Origin: Deltaproteobacteria bacterium
GTDB taxonomy: Bacteria > Myxococcota_A > UBA9160 > UBA6930
DNA length: 53,081 nt
Assembly (NCBI GenBank): GCA_019312665.1
Contig: JAFDCZ010000004.1
Coordinates: 1 to 53,081 of the forward strand
Direction: 5' to 3'
This document shows, in pieces, positions 33,499-42,052 of the stretch (its first letter is position 1; each line of letters begins with the position of its first letter). Both the position numbers and the translations under genes were made by a program. The notes under the pieces were generated by a model that searched no databases, was not told the origin of the DNA, and worked only from the letters and a program-made list of their open reading frames with translations.

Positions 33499-34565
33499 GC
33501 TGCGGAGGAAGGCTCGAAACCGGTCTGCGCAGGCGCTGTCCAGGCGCTTGCAAGCGATTCGTACTCTTCCTCGAGGCTCGTCGGGTTGGCGACGTCCTGC
33601 ATGGCCGCGATCATGCTCTCGCGCACATCCTCTCGCTGCTCTCGGGGCCGGTTGCGCGTCAGGTTGTGCAGCATGTCGTGGAGCAAGCCATCGACCACCT
33701 TGCATCCGGCGATCTGCTTGCCATCGACCGTGCGAAGCGTGCGTGCGCGTACTTCCGAAAGCGCCGTGCGCAGATACTCGACGTGGGGGCTTTCATCGCT
33801 CTGGATGTAGCGGACCATGTCTCCCGCGGCCTGAGGCTCTGCGGAGACTTCCGGGTCGGAGAGCACATCGATTCCCCATTGGAACGTTCCTTCGGCGAAG
33901 ACTTCGATGACCAGCACCTGCGCCATCATTGCGAGCATACGCTCCAGCTTTTCATCGAGTTGGGGGAACGGACGCTCTCGCTTCGGCGCCCGGCTGCGGC
34001 GCCCCATCAGGCGCATCAACACATCGCCGGGGATCTTCGGGTGTTCGAGTGCCAGATCGCGAGCAGCCTCCCACATCTGCTTGTGGCCGCCTTCGTCCTC
34101 ATAGCCCGCTTCGTCTCGGGCATGAGCCTCGAAGAGACCGTGCCGAAGATGAGAGAGAGCGGTGCCGTCGATCGGCTCCACGATGAGCTCAGCCAGCTCC
34201 GGAACCCTGACATCTCGAATCACTGCGCCGAAGCCTTCGACGATCGAAATGATCGTCAGGCTGCGCACCATCGGGTCTCGCACGCCGTGGCGCAGGAGCA
34301 GCTTGGCCTGTTCGACATTCGGATATTGGGGAGGCATCAGCGCGCGTGAGATCTCGATGACGTCATGGCCACTTCGAAGCAGCTGATCTTGCCAAGCGGA
34401 GATCGCAGGAGTCCGGTGAAGCGTTCGCGGAGAGTGGTACCGGCCGTCCTCGTCGAAGCCGCCGTGGCAGCGTACGCCCCCTGCGATCAGCGGCTCGTCG
34501 TACTTCCTGCTCCCGAGCAGCTCATCCTCGGAAAACGTGAGAGAGGGCTCGGCATGGCTCGTCAT
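33495..34565 (-). CDS. Possible ferritin-like di-iron protein coupled to ABC1 kinase
   Basis: 356 residues, mainly helical. Acidic/His helices look like a di-iron carboxylate pattern: GHKQMWEAA with upstream acidic residues, EVFAEGTF, and SDESPHVEYL with the E-x-x-H type spacing. I cannot name a family. No signal peptide is seen. The stop overlaps the ABC1 start by 4 bp (ATGA), so the two proteins are made together, a plausible oxygenase plus quinone or lipid kinase pair. A negative test would be absence of four helices with conserved carboxylates. Confidence 0.55.
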   Translation of the reverse strand: MTSHAEPSLTFSEDELLGSRKYDEPLIAGGVRCHGGFDEDGRYHSPRTLHRTPAISAWQDQLLRSGHDVIEISRALMPPQYPNVEQAKLLLRHGVRDPMVRSLTIISIVEGFGAVIRDVRVPELAELIVEPIDGTALSHLRHGLFEAHARDEAGYEDEGGHKQMWEAARDLALEHPKIPGDVLMRLMGRRSRAPKRERPFPQLDEKLERMLAMMAQVLVIEVFAEGTFQWGIDVLSDPEVSAEPQAAGDMVRYIQSDESPHVEYLRTALSEVRARTLRTVDGKQIAGCKVVDGLLHDMLHNLTRNRPREQREDVRESMIAAMQDVANPTSLEEEYESLASAWTAPAQTGFEPSSAA

Positions 34566-34612
34566 GGTGGATCTCCCTGGGGGCAGCGCAGCAACCGAAG
34601 CGTAGCGCGGAG

Positions 34613-34677
34613 CTTCAGTCCTTCCTTGGGCGGACCTTCAGTCCTCCGTTGGAGCGGACCTTTAGTCCTCCCCGAGG
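34613..34677. repeat. Three degenerate tandem copies of a 23-24 bp unit
   Basis: Units start at 34613, 34636 and 34660 (the last partial), each beginning CTTCAGTCC or CTTTAGTCC; the first two end GCGGAC. They fill the gap between two minus-strand genes, the third reaching into the last codons of the antiporter gene. Each unit contains the antiporter's end and stop in degenerate form, indicating local duplication of the gene end. Confidence 0.7.
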
Positions 34678-36335
34678 AAGTAGTTGAACATCTCCGTGTC
34701 TTCGCCGTGGAGGATCTCGCAGGCGTGCGCTGGGGTGTCCACGTAGTAGAGCTGCTGCCGCATGACCGGATCTCCACCGAGCGTGCGGGCGAGGGCAGCC
34801 AACACTTCGAGGTGGCGGTCGCGCTCGCCGCTGGGCGTCGCCAGCAGGACGACGCAATGCACCGGGCGGCCGTCCGGGGTGGGGAAAGGCAGGCCCTGGG
34901 CAGAGAGGCCCATCACGCCGAGCATCCCATGGCCCTCCGGAAGCACGCCATGAGGCACGGCCAGGCCTTCGCCTAGACAGGTGGAGACCTGGGCCTCCCG
35001 TTCGAGAACCGAGCGCCGCAGCTCCTCCCGATCGACCCCGACCAGATGATGGGAGGAGATCAGCAGATCCACCATCTGACCGATCGCGTCTTCCATCGAG
35101 TCGGCGCGCAGACCGGTCACGATGTTCTCTTCCTGGAGGAAATCGACCAGCCGAGCGCGGTCCTGGCCGGTCTCACCCGAGCGGCGCAATGCTATGCGCG
35201 TCGTGATCGGGCCTACGATTTCATTGAGGGTGACGGCTGTGAGAACGACCGCCGTGAAGAGTTCGGAGGTGGCGGCGAACGCCGGGTCGTCCTGGATCAG
35301 GATCACCAGGCCGACTGCAATGCCCGCCTGGGGAAGCAGCGCCATGCCCAGGTTGTTTCGAACCCGCGCCGTGGCGCCAGCCAGGCTCATGGCCGCGCTT
35401 GCGGAGAGGAGTTTACCTGCCGACCGCGCGAGCACGAAGACCAGTGCGACCAGCCCGCCTGCAGCGGCATGATCCAATGAGAGGTGCAGGCCCGCCAACG
35501 TGAAGAAGACACATAAGATCACCGGCTCGAAGTCCGCGAAGACCGAATCCACCAGCCGATCGCGAGAAGGGTTCAAGTTGGTCTGCACGACACCCAACGC
35601 AAGGCAGGCGGCCAACGGAGAAACGCTCGCGTAGGAGGCCAGGCCGAATGTCAAGAGCAGGGTGACGACCGAAAGCGTGGTGATCCGCTCGGAGCGCAGC
35701 ACGCGGAGGGTGAGAACATGGTGGAGCATTGCCATGCCCGCGCCGACCAGGCAGGCCTGCCCGATCTGCGAGAGGCTCGCGGCCACGATCTCCAGCGCCG
35801 GGACGGCGAGCAACTCCCCCTCGCCGCCCATCGCCCGGCCCGCAGTTCGCGCCACTTCGAACAAGAAGATGCACGACATGTTGTTGATCGCGACCGCCGC
35901 GACCAATGTCTTCACGAACACGCCCTTCGACCGGGTTTCGCGGACCAGAGCGATGACCGTGGCCGGAGCCGTCGAGACCGCCAACGTGGCCAACAGGATG
36001 GCGACCAGGCTGGTGGCCTCGGTGAGACTCAGGATCAGGCCGGCCACGACCAGTGGCGTGATGACGGCCTCGGCGACGAGCAACCAGAGCAGCCTGCGCC
36101 CCGCGTTGCGCAAGCGCCGAACGTTGAGGTGGGCTCCTACGGTCACGCCGATCAGCGCGAGAGCGAAGTGCGTGAGGGGGGCGAGGCCGGCAATCGACTC
36201 CTCGTCGAATAGATCCAGGATGGAAGGGCCGAGCACCACACCGGCAACGATCTGCCCTGTGACGGTGGGCAAACCCAACCGCTGCGCCGCCCAGCCAAGG
36301 AGCGTTCCCACGACCAGGACGGTTGCCAGCAGCAA
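34662..36335 (-). CDS. Kef-type cation/proton antiporter fused to PTS EIIA-like domain
   Basis: About 557 residues. Residues 1-385 hold about twelve hydrophobic helices with GQIVAGVVLGPS and NLGMALLPQAGIAVGL, the CPA2/Kef antiporter pattern. Residues about 405-557 form an EIIA-fructose-like domain whose active-site His is in AVPHGVLPEG. Such fusions may let sugar phosphotransfer state regulate ion exchange; this is inference. No ATG or GTG is found in frame near the N-terminus: the likely start is TTG 36335, or another upstream TTG/CTG close to the SDR stop. Minus-strand partner of the SDR gene. Confidence 0.8.
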   Translation of the reverse strand: MLLATVLVVGTLLGWAAQRLGLPTVTGQIVAGVVLGPSILDLFDEESIAGLAPLTHFALALIGVTVGAHLNVRRLRNAGRRLLWLLVAEAVITPLVVAGLILSLTEATSLVAILLATLAVSTAPATVIALVRETRSKGVFVKTLVAAVAINNMSCIFLFEVARTAGRAMGGEGELLAVPALEIVAASLSQIGQACLVGAGMAMLHHVLTLRVLRSERITTLSVVTLLLTFGLASYASVSPLAACLALGVVQTNLNPSRDRLVDSVFADFEPVILCVFFTLAGLHLSLDHAAAGGLVALVFVLARSAGKLLSASAAMSLAGATARVRNNLGMALLPQAGIAVGLVILIQDDPAFAATSELFTAVVLTAVTLNEIVGPITTRIALRRSGETGQDRARLVDFLQEENIVTGLRADSMEDAIGQMVDLLISSHHLVGVDREELRRSVLEREAQVSTCLGEGLAVPHGVLPEGHGMLGVMGLSAQGLPFPTPDGRPVHCVVLLATPSGERDRHLEVLAALARTLGGDPVMRQQLYYVDTPAHACEILHGEDTEMFNYFLGED

Positions 36336-36376
36336 CAGCGGATCCGCGTGGGGGAGCGCTGTCAGCTCGAGCGGAC

Positions 36377-37159
36377 TCAGCCCATCACCTCACCTGCGTC
36401 GACCGCAATCGACTGGGCTGTGACCATTCTTGCTCGATCCGAGCAGAGGAACCCCACGACTTCCGCCACGTCTTCATCCGCCGGGATTTCGCCGAGGGGC
36501 ATTCCCGCGGTGATCTCGGAGAGGATCTCCTCCTTCGAGACCCCGCGTTCCTTCGCCTGCCATCCTACGTACATCTGGACCGGCGGGCCCCACATCCAGG
36601 TGGGCACGACCGTGTTCACGCGGATCCGCGCCGGCCCGAGTTCCGCAGCCAGGTGGTACATGGCCGACATCAATGCGCCCTTCGAGGATGCATAGGCGAG
36701 CTGTTTGTTGGGCGGAGGGAGACGGAAGGATTGGGAGCCGATCAGCACCACCGAGCCTCCGCCCCTCTTCTTCATGGCCGGCACGGCCGCTTGGACGAGC
36801 TTCATGGTACCGACCACGTTCACCTCGAAGGCCGAGTGCCAATCGTCGCTCGAGGTCGTGTCGAGCCCTCCGAAAAGGGCGTCGCGTGCTGCGACCTGCA
36901 CGACGGCATCGATGCCACCGAAACGCTCCTCGCCTCGCGCGATGAATGCAGCACAGGCTTCGGCGTCGGTGATGTCGACAGCGCAGGCCTCGACCTGCGC
37001 GCCGCTGGGGTCGAGTTGCTCAGCGATCTCACGGAGTCGCGCCTCGTTGCGAGCCCCGATGAGCACCTTTGCGCCGTCACGATGGGCGACTCGGGCGACC
37101 TCCCCACCCAGGCCGGGCCCGACGCCTGACACGACTACGGTCTTGCCTTCCAGGATCAT
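36377..37159 (-). CDS. Short-chain dehydrogenase/reductase
   Basis: 260 residues. The NAD(P) motif SGVGPGLGG is at 11-19, NVVGTMKL lies mid-protein, the catalytic Ser is in GSQSFRL and the Tyr/Lys pair in YASSK (about residue 155). The family reduces carbonyls with NAD(P)H; the substrate is unknown. It lies 41 bp upstream of the antiporter start on the same strand and is probably co-transcribed with it. Confidence 0.9.
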   Translation of the reverse strand: MILEGKTVVVSGVGPGLGGEVARVAHRDGAKVLIGARNEARLREIAEQLDPSGAQVEACAVDITDAEACAAFIARGEERFGGIDAVVQVAARDALFGGLDTTSSDDWHSAFEVNVVGTMKLVQAAVPAMKKRGGGSVVLIGSQSFRLPPPNKQLAYASSKGALMSAMYHLAAELGPARIRVNTVVPTWMWGPPVQMYVGWQAKERGVSKEEILSEITAGMPLGEIPADEDVAEVVGFLCSDRARMVTAQSIAVDAGEVMG

Positions 37160-37614
37160 GCGGCCCCCTCGCTACCCGACTCCACACCCTCACGGAGGCC
37201 CTAGCTGGTGTCAAGCGAGGAGCGTCCTCGGGGCTTCCCCTTCGGCATGATCCTCGAAAATCCCCCATATGGGTCGTCGCGAAAGCCTCAATAAGCTTTG
37301 GGTTTCACGGAATCAAGTGAGCGAATTTCGGATTTGATTCAGTGAAACACCTTATAGATTCAACGCAACGTCGACACGATGGGGGGGGTTCCGCACCTCC
37401 GTTGTCCCGATCGGCCCCAACCAAGATCGGATCCCGTGGTAGTCGCTCTCAGGTCAACACCGTACTCGAGTGGTGGTGTTTCATCTGCGCTCGATGAGAT
37501 GAAACCCGGTTCCAAGGGAGCGATTTTACTCGGCAACTTGGGAGGAACGACGGATTCAGCGAATCCCCCCCCGCCCGATAACTCTTTTACCCATTGAGGG
37601 TACGGGGGAAAATC
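37160..37614. other. 455-bp intergenic region with inverted repeat
   Basis: Divergent region between the SDR and the LuxR regulator, lower in GC than its surroundings. It holds the 15-bp inverted repeat listed separately and polyG/polyC runs near 37382 and 37567. No protein-coding gene is supported, although an open 72-codon frame is present. Confidence 0.5.
37302..37348. promoter_or_regulatory. 15-bp inverted repeat (GTTTCAC...GTGAAAC)
   Basis: GTTTCACGGAATCAA (37302-37316) and TTGATTCAGTGAAAC (37334-37348) are inverted copies with one mismatch, separated by 17 bp. It lies about 270 bp before the LuxR-type regulator in an AT-richer divergent region. Either an operator or a stem-loop; the large, near-perfect arms favour a functional site. 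Confidence 0.6.
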
Positions 37615-38262
37615 ATGACTCAGACAACTGTTCTACTGGCGGATCATCAGTGTGTCGTCAGAGAGGCGATGCATCTTCTGATTGAGCAACGAAACGATTT
37701 GCATGTGGTTGGCGAGGTAGGCACAGGCGAAGCCGTCCTCGAAGCGGTGGGTCGTTTCTCACCGGACCTGGTCATCATGGAGCAGGGCCTGCCTGGGATG
37801 CCGACCATCGACATCATTCGCAAGACGGTCGAGGCGAGCAGCCGCACCAAGATTCTGATGCTCACGGCCCAGGAGAACCTCTCGGCCGTCGAAGACGCCC
37901 TGCGTTCTGGCGCGGTGGGCTACGTCGTGAAGACGGCCTGCTCGAAGGAGCTTCTCGAGGCAATCGATGTGGTTCGCGACGGCCGTTCCTACTTGTCGCC
38001 TTCGGTTGCACACCACCTGGTGAACGCGATCAGCCATCCGGGGGAGTCTTCGGGCTCTGGCGCCGGTTCGCTGACCAACCGCGAACGGCAGGTCGTGCAG
38101 CTGATTGCCGAAGGGCTCTCCAGCAAGGAGATCGCCGCGCACCTGGGGGTCTCTCACAAGACCATCGAGAGCCACCGGGCCAGCGTGATGGAGAAGCTGG
38201 ACATCCACAAAGCCTCGGCGCTCGTGCGCTACGCGATCCGCGAGGGGCTCGTCGCGCCCTAG
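37615..38262 (+). CDS. LuxR/NarL-type response regulator with degenerate receiver
   Basis: 215 residues. The receiver (about 1-120) keeps Thr in LMLTAQ and Lys106 in VVKTA but the phosphoacceptor Asp is Glu56 (MEQGLPG) and the second acidic residue near the N-terminus is His11 (LLADHQ). The C-terminal LuxR helix-turn-helix is intact (LTNRERQVVQLIAEGLSSKEIAAHLGV in its first part). A glutamate at this site often mimics phosphorylation, so it may bind DNA constitutively or respond to another signal. No histidine kinase is adjacent. ATG 37615 follows AGGGTACGGGGG rather than a typical site. Confidence 0.88.
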   Translation: MTQTTVLLADHQCVVREAMHLLIEQRNDLHVVGEVGTGEAVLEAVGRFSPDLVIMEQGLPGMPTIDIIRKTVEASSRTKILMLTAQENLSAVEDALRSGAVGYVVKTACSKELLEAIDVVRDGRSYLSPSVAHHLVNAISHPGESSGSGAGSLTNRERQVVQLIAEGLSSKEIAAHLGVSHKTIESHRASVMEKLDIHKASALVRYAIREGLVAP

Positions 38263-38353
38263 CGCCCGGCGAAACTCCAGTTCGGACTCCGAGTCCGCGT
38301 TGGGTTGGCGCATTTCAGCGTGCGCCACGACCCACCGACGCGGTCTTCGGATC

Positions 38354-38395
38354 GCCATCCGGGCTGCGGGAGGTCACTCCCGCAGCCCGGATGGC
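38354..38395. repeat. Perfect 18-bp stem-loop
   Basis: GCCATCCGGGCTGCGGGA (38354-38371) and its exact reverse complement (38378-38395) flank a 6-base loop GGTCAC. It lies 92 bp after the LuxR-type gene's stop, in the 375-bp gap before the TPR gene. It lacks a T-tract, so it may be a transcript-end stabiliser, a factor-dependent terminator or a DNA structure. Confidence 0.75.
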
Positions 38396-38637
38396 GGGCC
38401 GGGCCGCTCCCTGCCGAGCGCTGCCCAGGCCCTCTAGGCCTGTCGAATCCGGCCTCTATCGGCCCTTCTGCACATCGGCCGAGCCGCCCCGCGGGTACTC
38501 ATCGAGAATCTTTTTTGCCCTTCATTTTCAAGGGCTTACGTCATCTTATCGACGGACGTCTTGATGCCAGATCGGGGTGCGCGTCTGCTACGCTGGCTCT
38601 CGGTACCAGGCCTCGGACGGGCCTTCGCGCGAGAGAG

Positions 38638-39675
38638 ATGAACGACAAGGATCGATACTGGGATTGCCTCGACCAAGCCATGGAAGCCTCTCACGGTGGA
38701 CGCACCGACGAGGCCCTGGCGTGGCTCGACGAAGCACTGAAAGCCCATCCCGGTGGGGCCGAAGCCCACAACGGCCGCGGCGAGATCTTGTGGGACGACG
38801 CCAAGATCGAGGAAGCCCTCTACCAGTTCGAACTCGCGACGATGGCAGATCCGAAGTTCGTGACGGCTCACTTGAACCGCGCCGAGCTCTTGATCGAGGA
38901 GATGGGTGAGTTCGAGCAGGCCATCCACCACTGCGATCTGCTGCTCTCGGGTGGAAACGAGACGCCGCGACCCGACAAGGGGACCGAAGGCGAGATCTAC
39001 TACCTGAAGTCGAAGTCGCTCTTCTATCTGGACGATCTTCAGGGCGCGCTCTTCCTGGTGCGCCGAGCGCTTCAGACCACCGGAGATGTGGCGGTGTACC
39101 GCGCCTTCGAGGGTCAGATCGAGTTCGAGCTCGGCCAGCTGCCGGAGGCACGGCGCCACCTCGACCACGCGGTGGCCCTCGATCCGGAATCGGCTCACGC
39201 CGTCTACCATCTGGGCCTGGTCCTCGAACGTCTCGACAGGGAGGACGATGCCTGGCGCGCCTTCCAGCAGGCCTTTGCCCTGGATGCGGACCACTTCCCC
39301 CTGCCGACGGCCGTCAGCGCCGAGGATTTTGATCAGATCGCTGCGGATGCGCTCGGCGACCTGCCGCGTTCGATCCGTGAGTACGCGCTGAACGTGCCCT
39401 GCCTGATCGAAGACTTTCCCGCCGATGATCTGGTGTTAGGCCAGAACGTCTCACCCCAGATCCTGGGCATCTTCATCGGTGTGCCGCGCACAGAGGCAGC
39501 GCTCACCTCCCAGGCGCGAGACATGGACCGGGTGGTCCTGTTCAAGAAGAATCTCGAGAAGGTCTGCCGCACCCGCGCTGAGTTGATCGAGCAGATCCAG
39601 ATCACCGTCAAGCACGAGATTGGCCACTACCTGGGGCTCGACGAGGATGATCTGGAGCGGCTCGGCCTCGCCTAG
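38638..39675 (+). CDS. TPR protein with C-terminal zincin-like metallopeptidase domain
   Basis: 345 residues from ATG 38638. Residues about 5-230 are tetratricopeptide repeats (repeated A-x-W/Y-x-G-x-A-L patterns). The last 115 residues hold VLFKKNLEKVC and near the end VKHEIGHYLGLDEDDLERLG, the HExxH zinc motif (HEIGH) of the MMP-like/zincin-1 family. The TPR part probably presents partners to the peptidase. No signal peptide is present, so it is cytosolic. The HExxH block at the extreme C-terminus is normal for the family. Confidence 0.82.
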   Translation: MNDKDRYWDCLDQAMEASHGGRTDEALAWLDEALKAHPGGAEAHNGRGEILWDDAKIEEALYQFELATMADPKFVTAHLNRAELLIEEMGEFEQAIHHCDLLLSGGNETPRPDKGTEGEIYYLKSKSLFYLDDLQGALFLVRRALQTTGDVAVYRAFEGQIEFELGQLPEARRHLDHAVALDPESAHAVYHLGLVLERLDREDDAWRAFQQAFALDADHFPLPTAVSAEDFDQIAADALGDLPRSIREYALNVPCLIEDFPADDLVLGQNVSPQILGIFIGVPRTEAALTSQARDMDRVVLFKKNLEKVCRTRAELIEQIQITVKHEIGHYLGLDEDDLERLGLA

Positions 39676-39707
39676 CCAGCCCTCCAGCCGAACCCCAGGG
39701 AGCCCCC

Positions 39708-40838
39708 ATGTCGAAAGCGCTACAGCTGCAGTCCACGATCAAGGCCGATGCCACCCTCGAGGTCGTACTCGCCGAGGTGGACGTTCCTGCCCCCGGGCCC
39801 GATGACGTCCTGGTGCGCGTCGAAGCCGCACCCATCAATCCGTCGGATCTGGGCCTGCTGTTCGGCCCTGCGGACATCAAGGCTGCCACGGTTTCCGGTA
39901 GCCCGGAGCGTCCCATTCTCCAGGCAAAAGTTCCCGCCGGCCTGATGCGCGGTCTCGCTCCGCGGGTCGATCAAGCCATGCCCGTGGGCAACGAGGGCGC
40001 AGGAGTCGTCGTCGAGGCCGGCTCGTCCGAGCTGGCGCAGAGCCTGCTGGGACGGACCGTGGCCTTGATCGGTGGGTCGATGTATTCCCAGATGCGCTGC
40101 GTCCCGGCTGCGTTCTGTCTGTTGCTCCCGGAGGGGACGACCCCGGCCGAAGGTGCGTCGTGTTTCGTGAATCCGCTGACGGCGCTCGGCATGGTCGAGA
40201 CCATGAAGCTCGAGAACCACACGGCGCTCGTGCATACCGCCGCCGCGTCGAACCTCGGCCAGATGCTGAACAAGATATGCCAGGCCGATGGGGTCTCGCT
40301 CGTGAACATCGTCCGCAAGCCCGAGCAGGTCGAGCTCCTTCGCGGCCTCGGCGCGAAGCACATCTGCAACTCGAGCGAAGACAGCTTCATGGAAGATCTC
40401 ACAGATGCGCTGGTCGAAACCGGCGCGACGCTAGCCTTCGACGCGACCGGCGGCGGCCGGCTCGCCAGCCAGATCCTCACCTGCATGGAACGCGCGGCCA
40501 ACCGAACCGCCAAGGAGTTCAGCCGCTACGGCTCGACGACCCACAAGCAGATCTACATCTACGGTGGCCTCGATACCTCACCCACCGAGCTCATCCGCAA
40601 CTACGGAATGGCGTGGAGCATCGGAGGCTGGTTGCTCCTCCCCTTCCTGCAGCGTATTGGCGCCGAAAAGGGGGACGCGCTTCGCGGACGCGTGGCGCGA
40701 GAGATCAAGACGACCTTCGCCAGCCACTACACGAGGGAGGTCTCGCTCGCCGAGGCGCTGCAGCTCGAGACCGTGCACGTGTACGGGCGCCAATCGACGG
40801 GCGAGAAAGTCCTGATCAATCCGAACAAGGGCCTCTGA
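39708..40838 (+). CDS. Medium-chain dehydrogenase (zinc-free quinone reductase-like)
   Basis: 376 residues with an N-terminal GroES-like domain (APINPSDLGLLFG, VGNEGAGVVVEAG) and a coenzyme domain containing HTAAASNLGQML in place of the usual AxxGxxG. Unlike classical family members the nucleotide motif is changed (AAASNLGQ), but such variants occur in larger MDR proteins. No zinc ligands are evident. It follows the TPR gene by 32 bp and may be in the same transcript. Substrate unknown. Confidence 0.82.
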   Translation: MSKALQLQSTIKADATLEVVLAEVDVPAPGPDDVLVRVEAAPINPSDLGLLFGPADIKAATVSGSPERPILQAKVPAGLMRGLAPRVDQAMPVGNEGAGVVVEAGSSELAQSLLGRTVALIGGSMYSQMRCVPAAFCLLLPEGTTPAEGASCFVNPLTALGMVETMKLENHTALVHTAAASNLGQMLNKICQADGVSLVNIVRKPEQVELLRGLGAKHICNSSEDSFMEDLTDALVETGATLAFDATGGGRLASQILTCMERAANRTAKEFSRYGSTTHKQIYIYGGLDTSPTELIRNYGMAWSIGGWLLLPFLQRIGAEKGDALRGRVAREIKTTFASHYTREVSLAEALQLETVHVYGRQSTGEKVLINPNKGL

Positions 40839-41034
40839 CCGCGGCCCATTCGGCCTCGCTTGGACACGGTGCTGATCATGCAGGGTTCAGGAACCGTGGA
40901 GCGGACGAGCCAGCTTCCAACCGCGCCATTGGAGTCGACCTTTCCGGTACCGTTGCCCGTGTCTCCGCGTGAATTCCTCGTCCCTCGAGCGTTCCCGCTG
41001 GCTGGGTCGGGCGGATTCGCGGCACGAAGGGAAA
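40839..41034. other. Convergent intergenic gap
   Basis: 196 bp between the MDR gene and the membrane protein on the opposite strand. No recognisable gene or strong hairpin. Confidence 0.4.
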
Positions 41035-41532
41035 TCACTCGTCGACGATCGCGAACACGAAACTCGTGAAGTTGATGGCGGCGATGCCGAGGGTGCCGAC
41101 CAGCGCGCCGAGAAAGTAGGTCGGAACGCTCGATCCGGGCACGCCGACGACGCACGCCAACGAGAACGACACGCTGCCGAGACCGGCAACGATCGAGAGC
41201 GAGCCGAGCACAGGATCAACCGATGCCGCCGTCGGGCGTGCGGCGGATGCGCGTCGGAATCCGCGCACGGTAAGCGGTGCCCCGACGAGCAGGAAGAGGC
41301 TACCTGCGATCCGGAAGGCGCTCTCTTCGCTGATACCCAACCCGTGCAGCAGGACGGGAATCGTGCATCCGAACAGCACGGACAGCGACGTCTCGACGAC
41401 CGCGCGGCCGCGGCCGGCGTTCTCGAGATCGATCGGCCCGTCGCGTCGGCGCATGCCGGCGATCAACGCCGCAAAGCCTGCGAAGCCGATCGCGATCTCG
41501 GCCAGGGTCTGCAACCAATCAGAGTGTGTCAC
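41035..41532 (-). CDS. Small membrane protein, unknown function
   Basis: 165 residues with about four hydrophobic segments and an Arg/Asp-rich loop near residue 30. No family signature recognised and no catalytic residue evident. It is minus-strand and isolated. Confidence 0.6.
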   Translation of the reverse strand: MTHSDWLQTLAEIAIGFAGFAALIAGMRRRDGPIDLENAGRGRAVVETSLSVLFGCTIPVLLHGLGISEESAFRIAGSLFLLVGAPLTVRGFRRASAARPTAASVDPVLGSLSIVAGLGSVSFSLACVVGVPGSSVPTYFLGALVGTLGIAAINFTSFVFAIVDE

Positions 41533-41618
41533 CGCAGCATGCCTCCGTTACGAGCCCCGTAGCGGACCCTCGTCCTTCTTGATCAACAGATCGCGAGACA
41601 AACTGAACGGAAATAGGG

Positions 41619-41948
41619 TCAGACGGCATCCAGGAACGGGCGAAGCGAGGCTGAGATCTCCTCGTCCGTGCCGTAGACCTCTTCGACGAGATCGCTGTGG
41701 ATGAGCGTCTTCACCACACGCAGGACCAGCCGCTTCAGGGAGCTCGACTCGAGGGCTGAGTTGGTGACCTCAGCCACCAGGGGCTCGACGTTGGCGTCCT
41801 CCACCTCGATCACGCCCTCCGCCCGCATGGAGGTGATCGCCTTCCCCAGGGCTGCGCCCACGCTCTGGGCAAAAGGAGTCGGCTCGGACTTCTCTTTCTC
41901 GACGATGCCCAGCAGCGCCTTCAGGTTGAATTCCGGATCTTCGCTCAT
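41619..41948 (-). CDS. Small acidic protein, unknown function
   Basis: 109 residues, Glu/Val/Ala-rich and predicted helical (residues 8-105). No signature recognised. It lies 104 bp from the methyltransferase gene on the same strand. Confidence 0.55.
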   Translation of the reverse strand: MSEDPEFNLKALLGIVEKEKSEPTPFAQSVGAALGKAITSMRAEGVIEVEDANVEPLVAEVTNSALESSSLKRLVLRVVKTLIHSDLVEEVYGTDEEISASLRPFLDAV

Positions 41949-42052
41949 GGATGGGTCTTCCAGGCAGGCTCGCCGCAGGGCGGCAAGCAGAGGTGGGGGC
42001 GGATCCTAGCATTGGGGGTGGAAGAGCAAAGAGGCCTCTCCAGAAGCTGAGT

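Noticed and set aside
37379-37597. Small 72-residue open frame
   Set aside because: It overlaps polyG and polyC runs and has no ribosome-binding site or family feature.
38517-38535. Rho-independent terminator GCCCTT...AAGGGC
   Set aside because: The stem has only six pairs and the T run precedes it, so it does not form a proper terminator on either strand.
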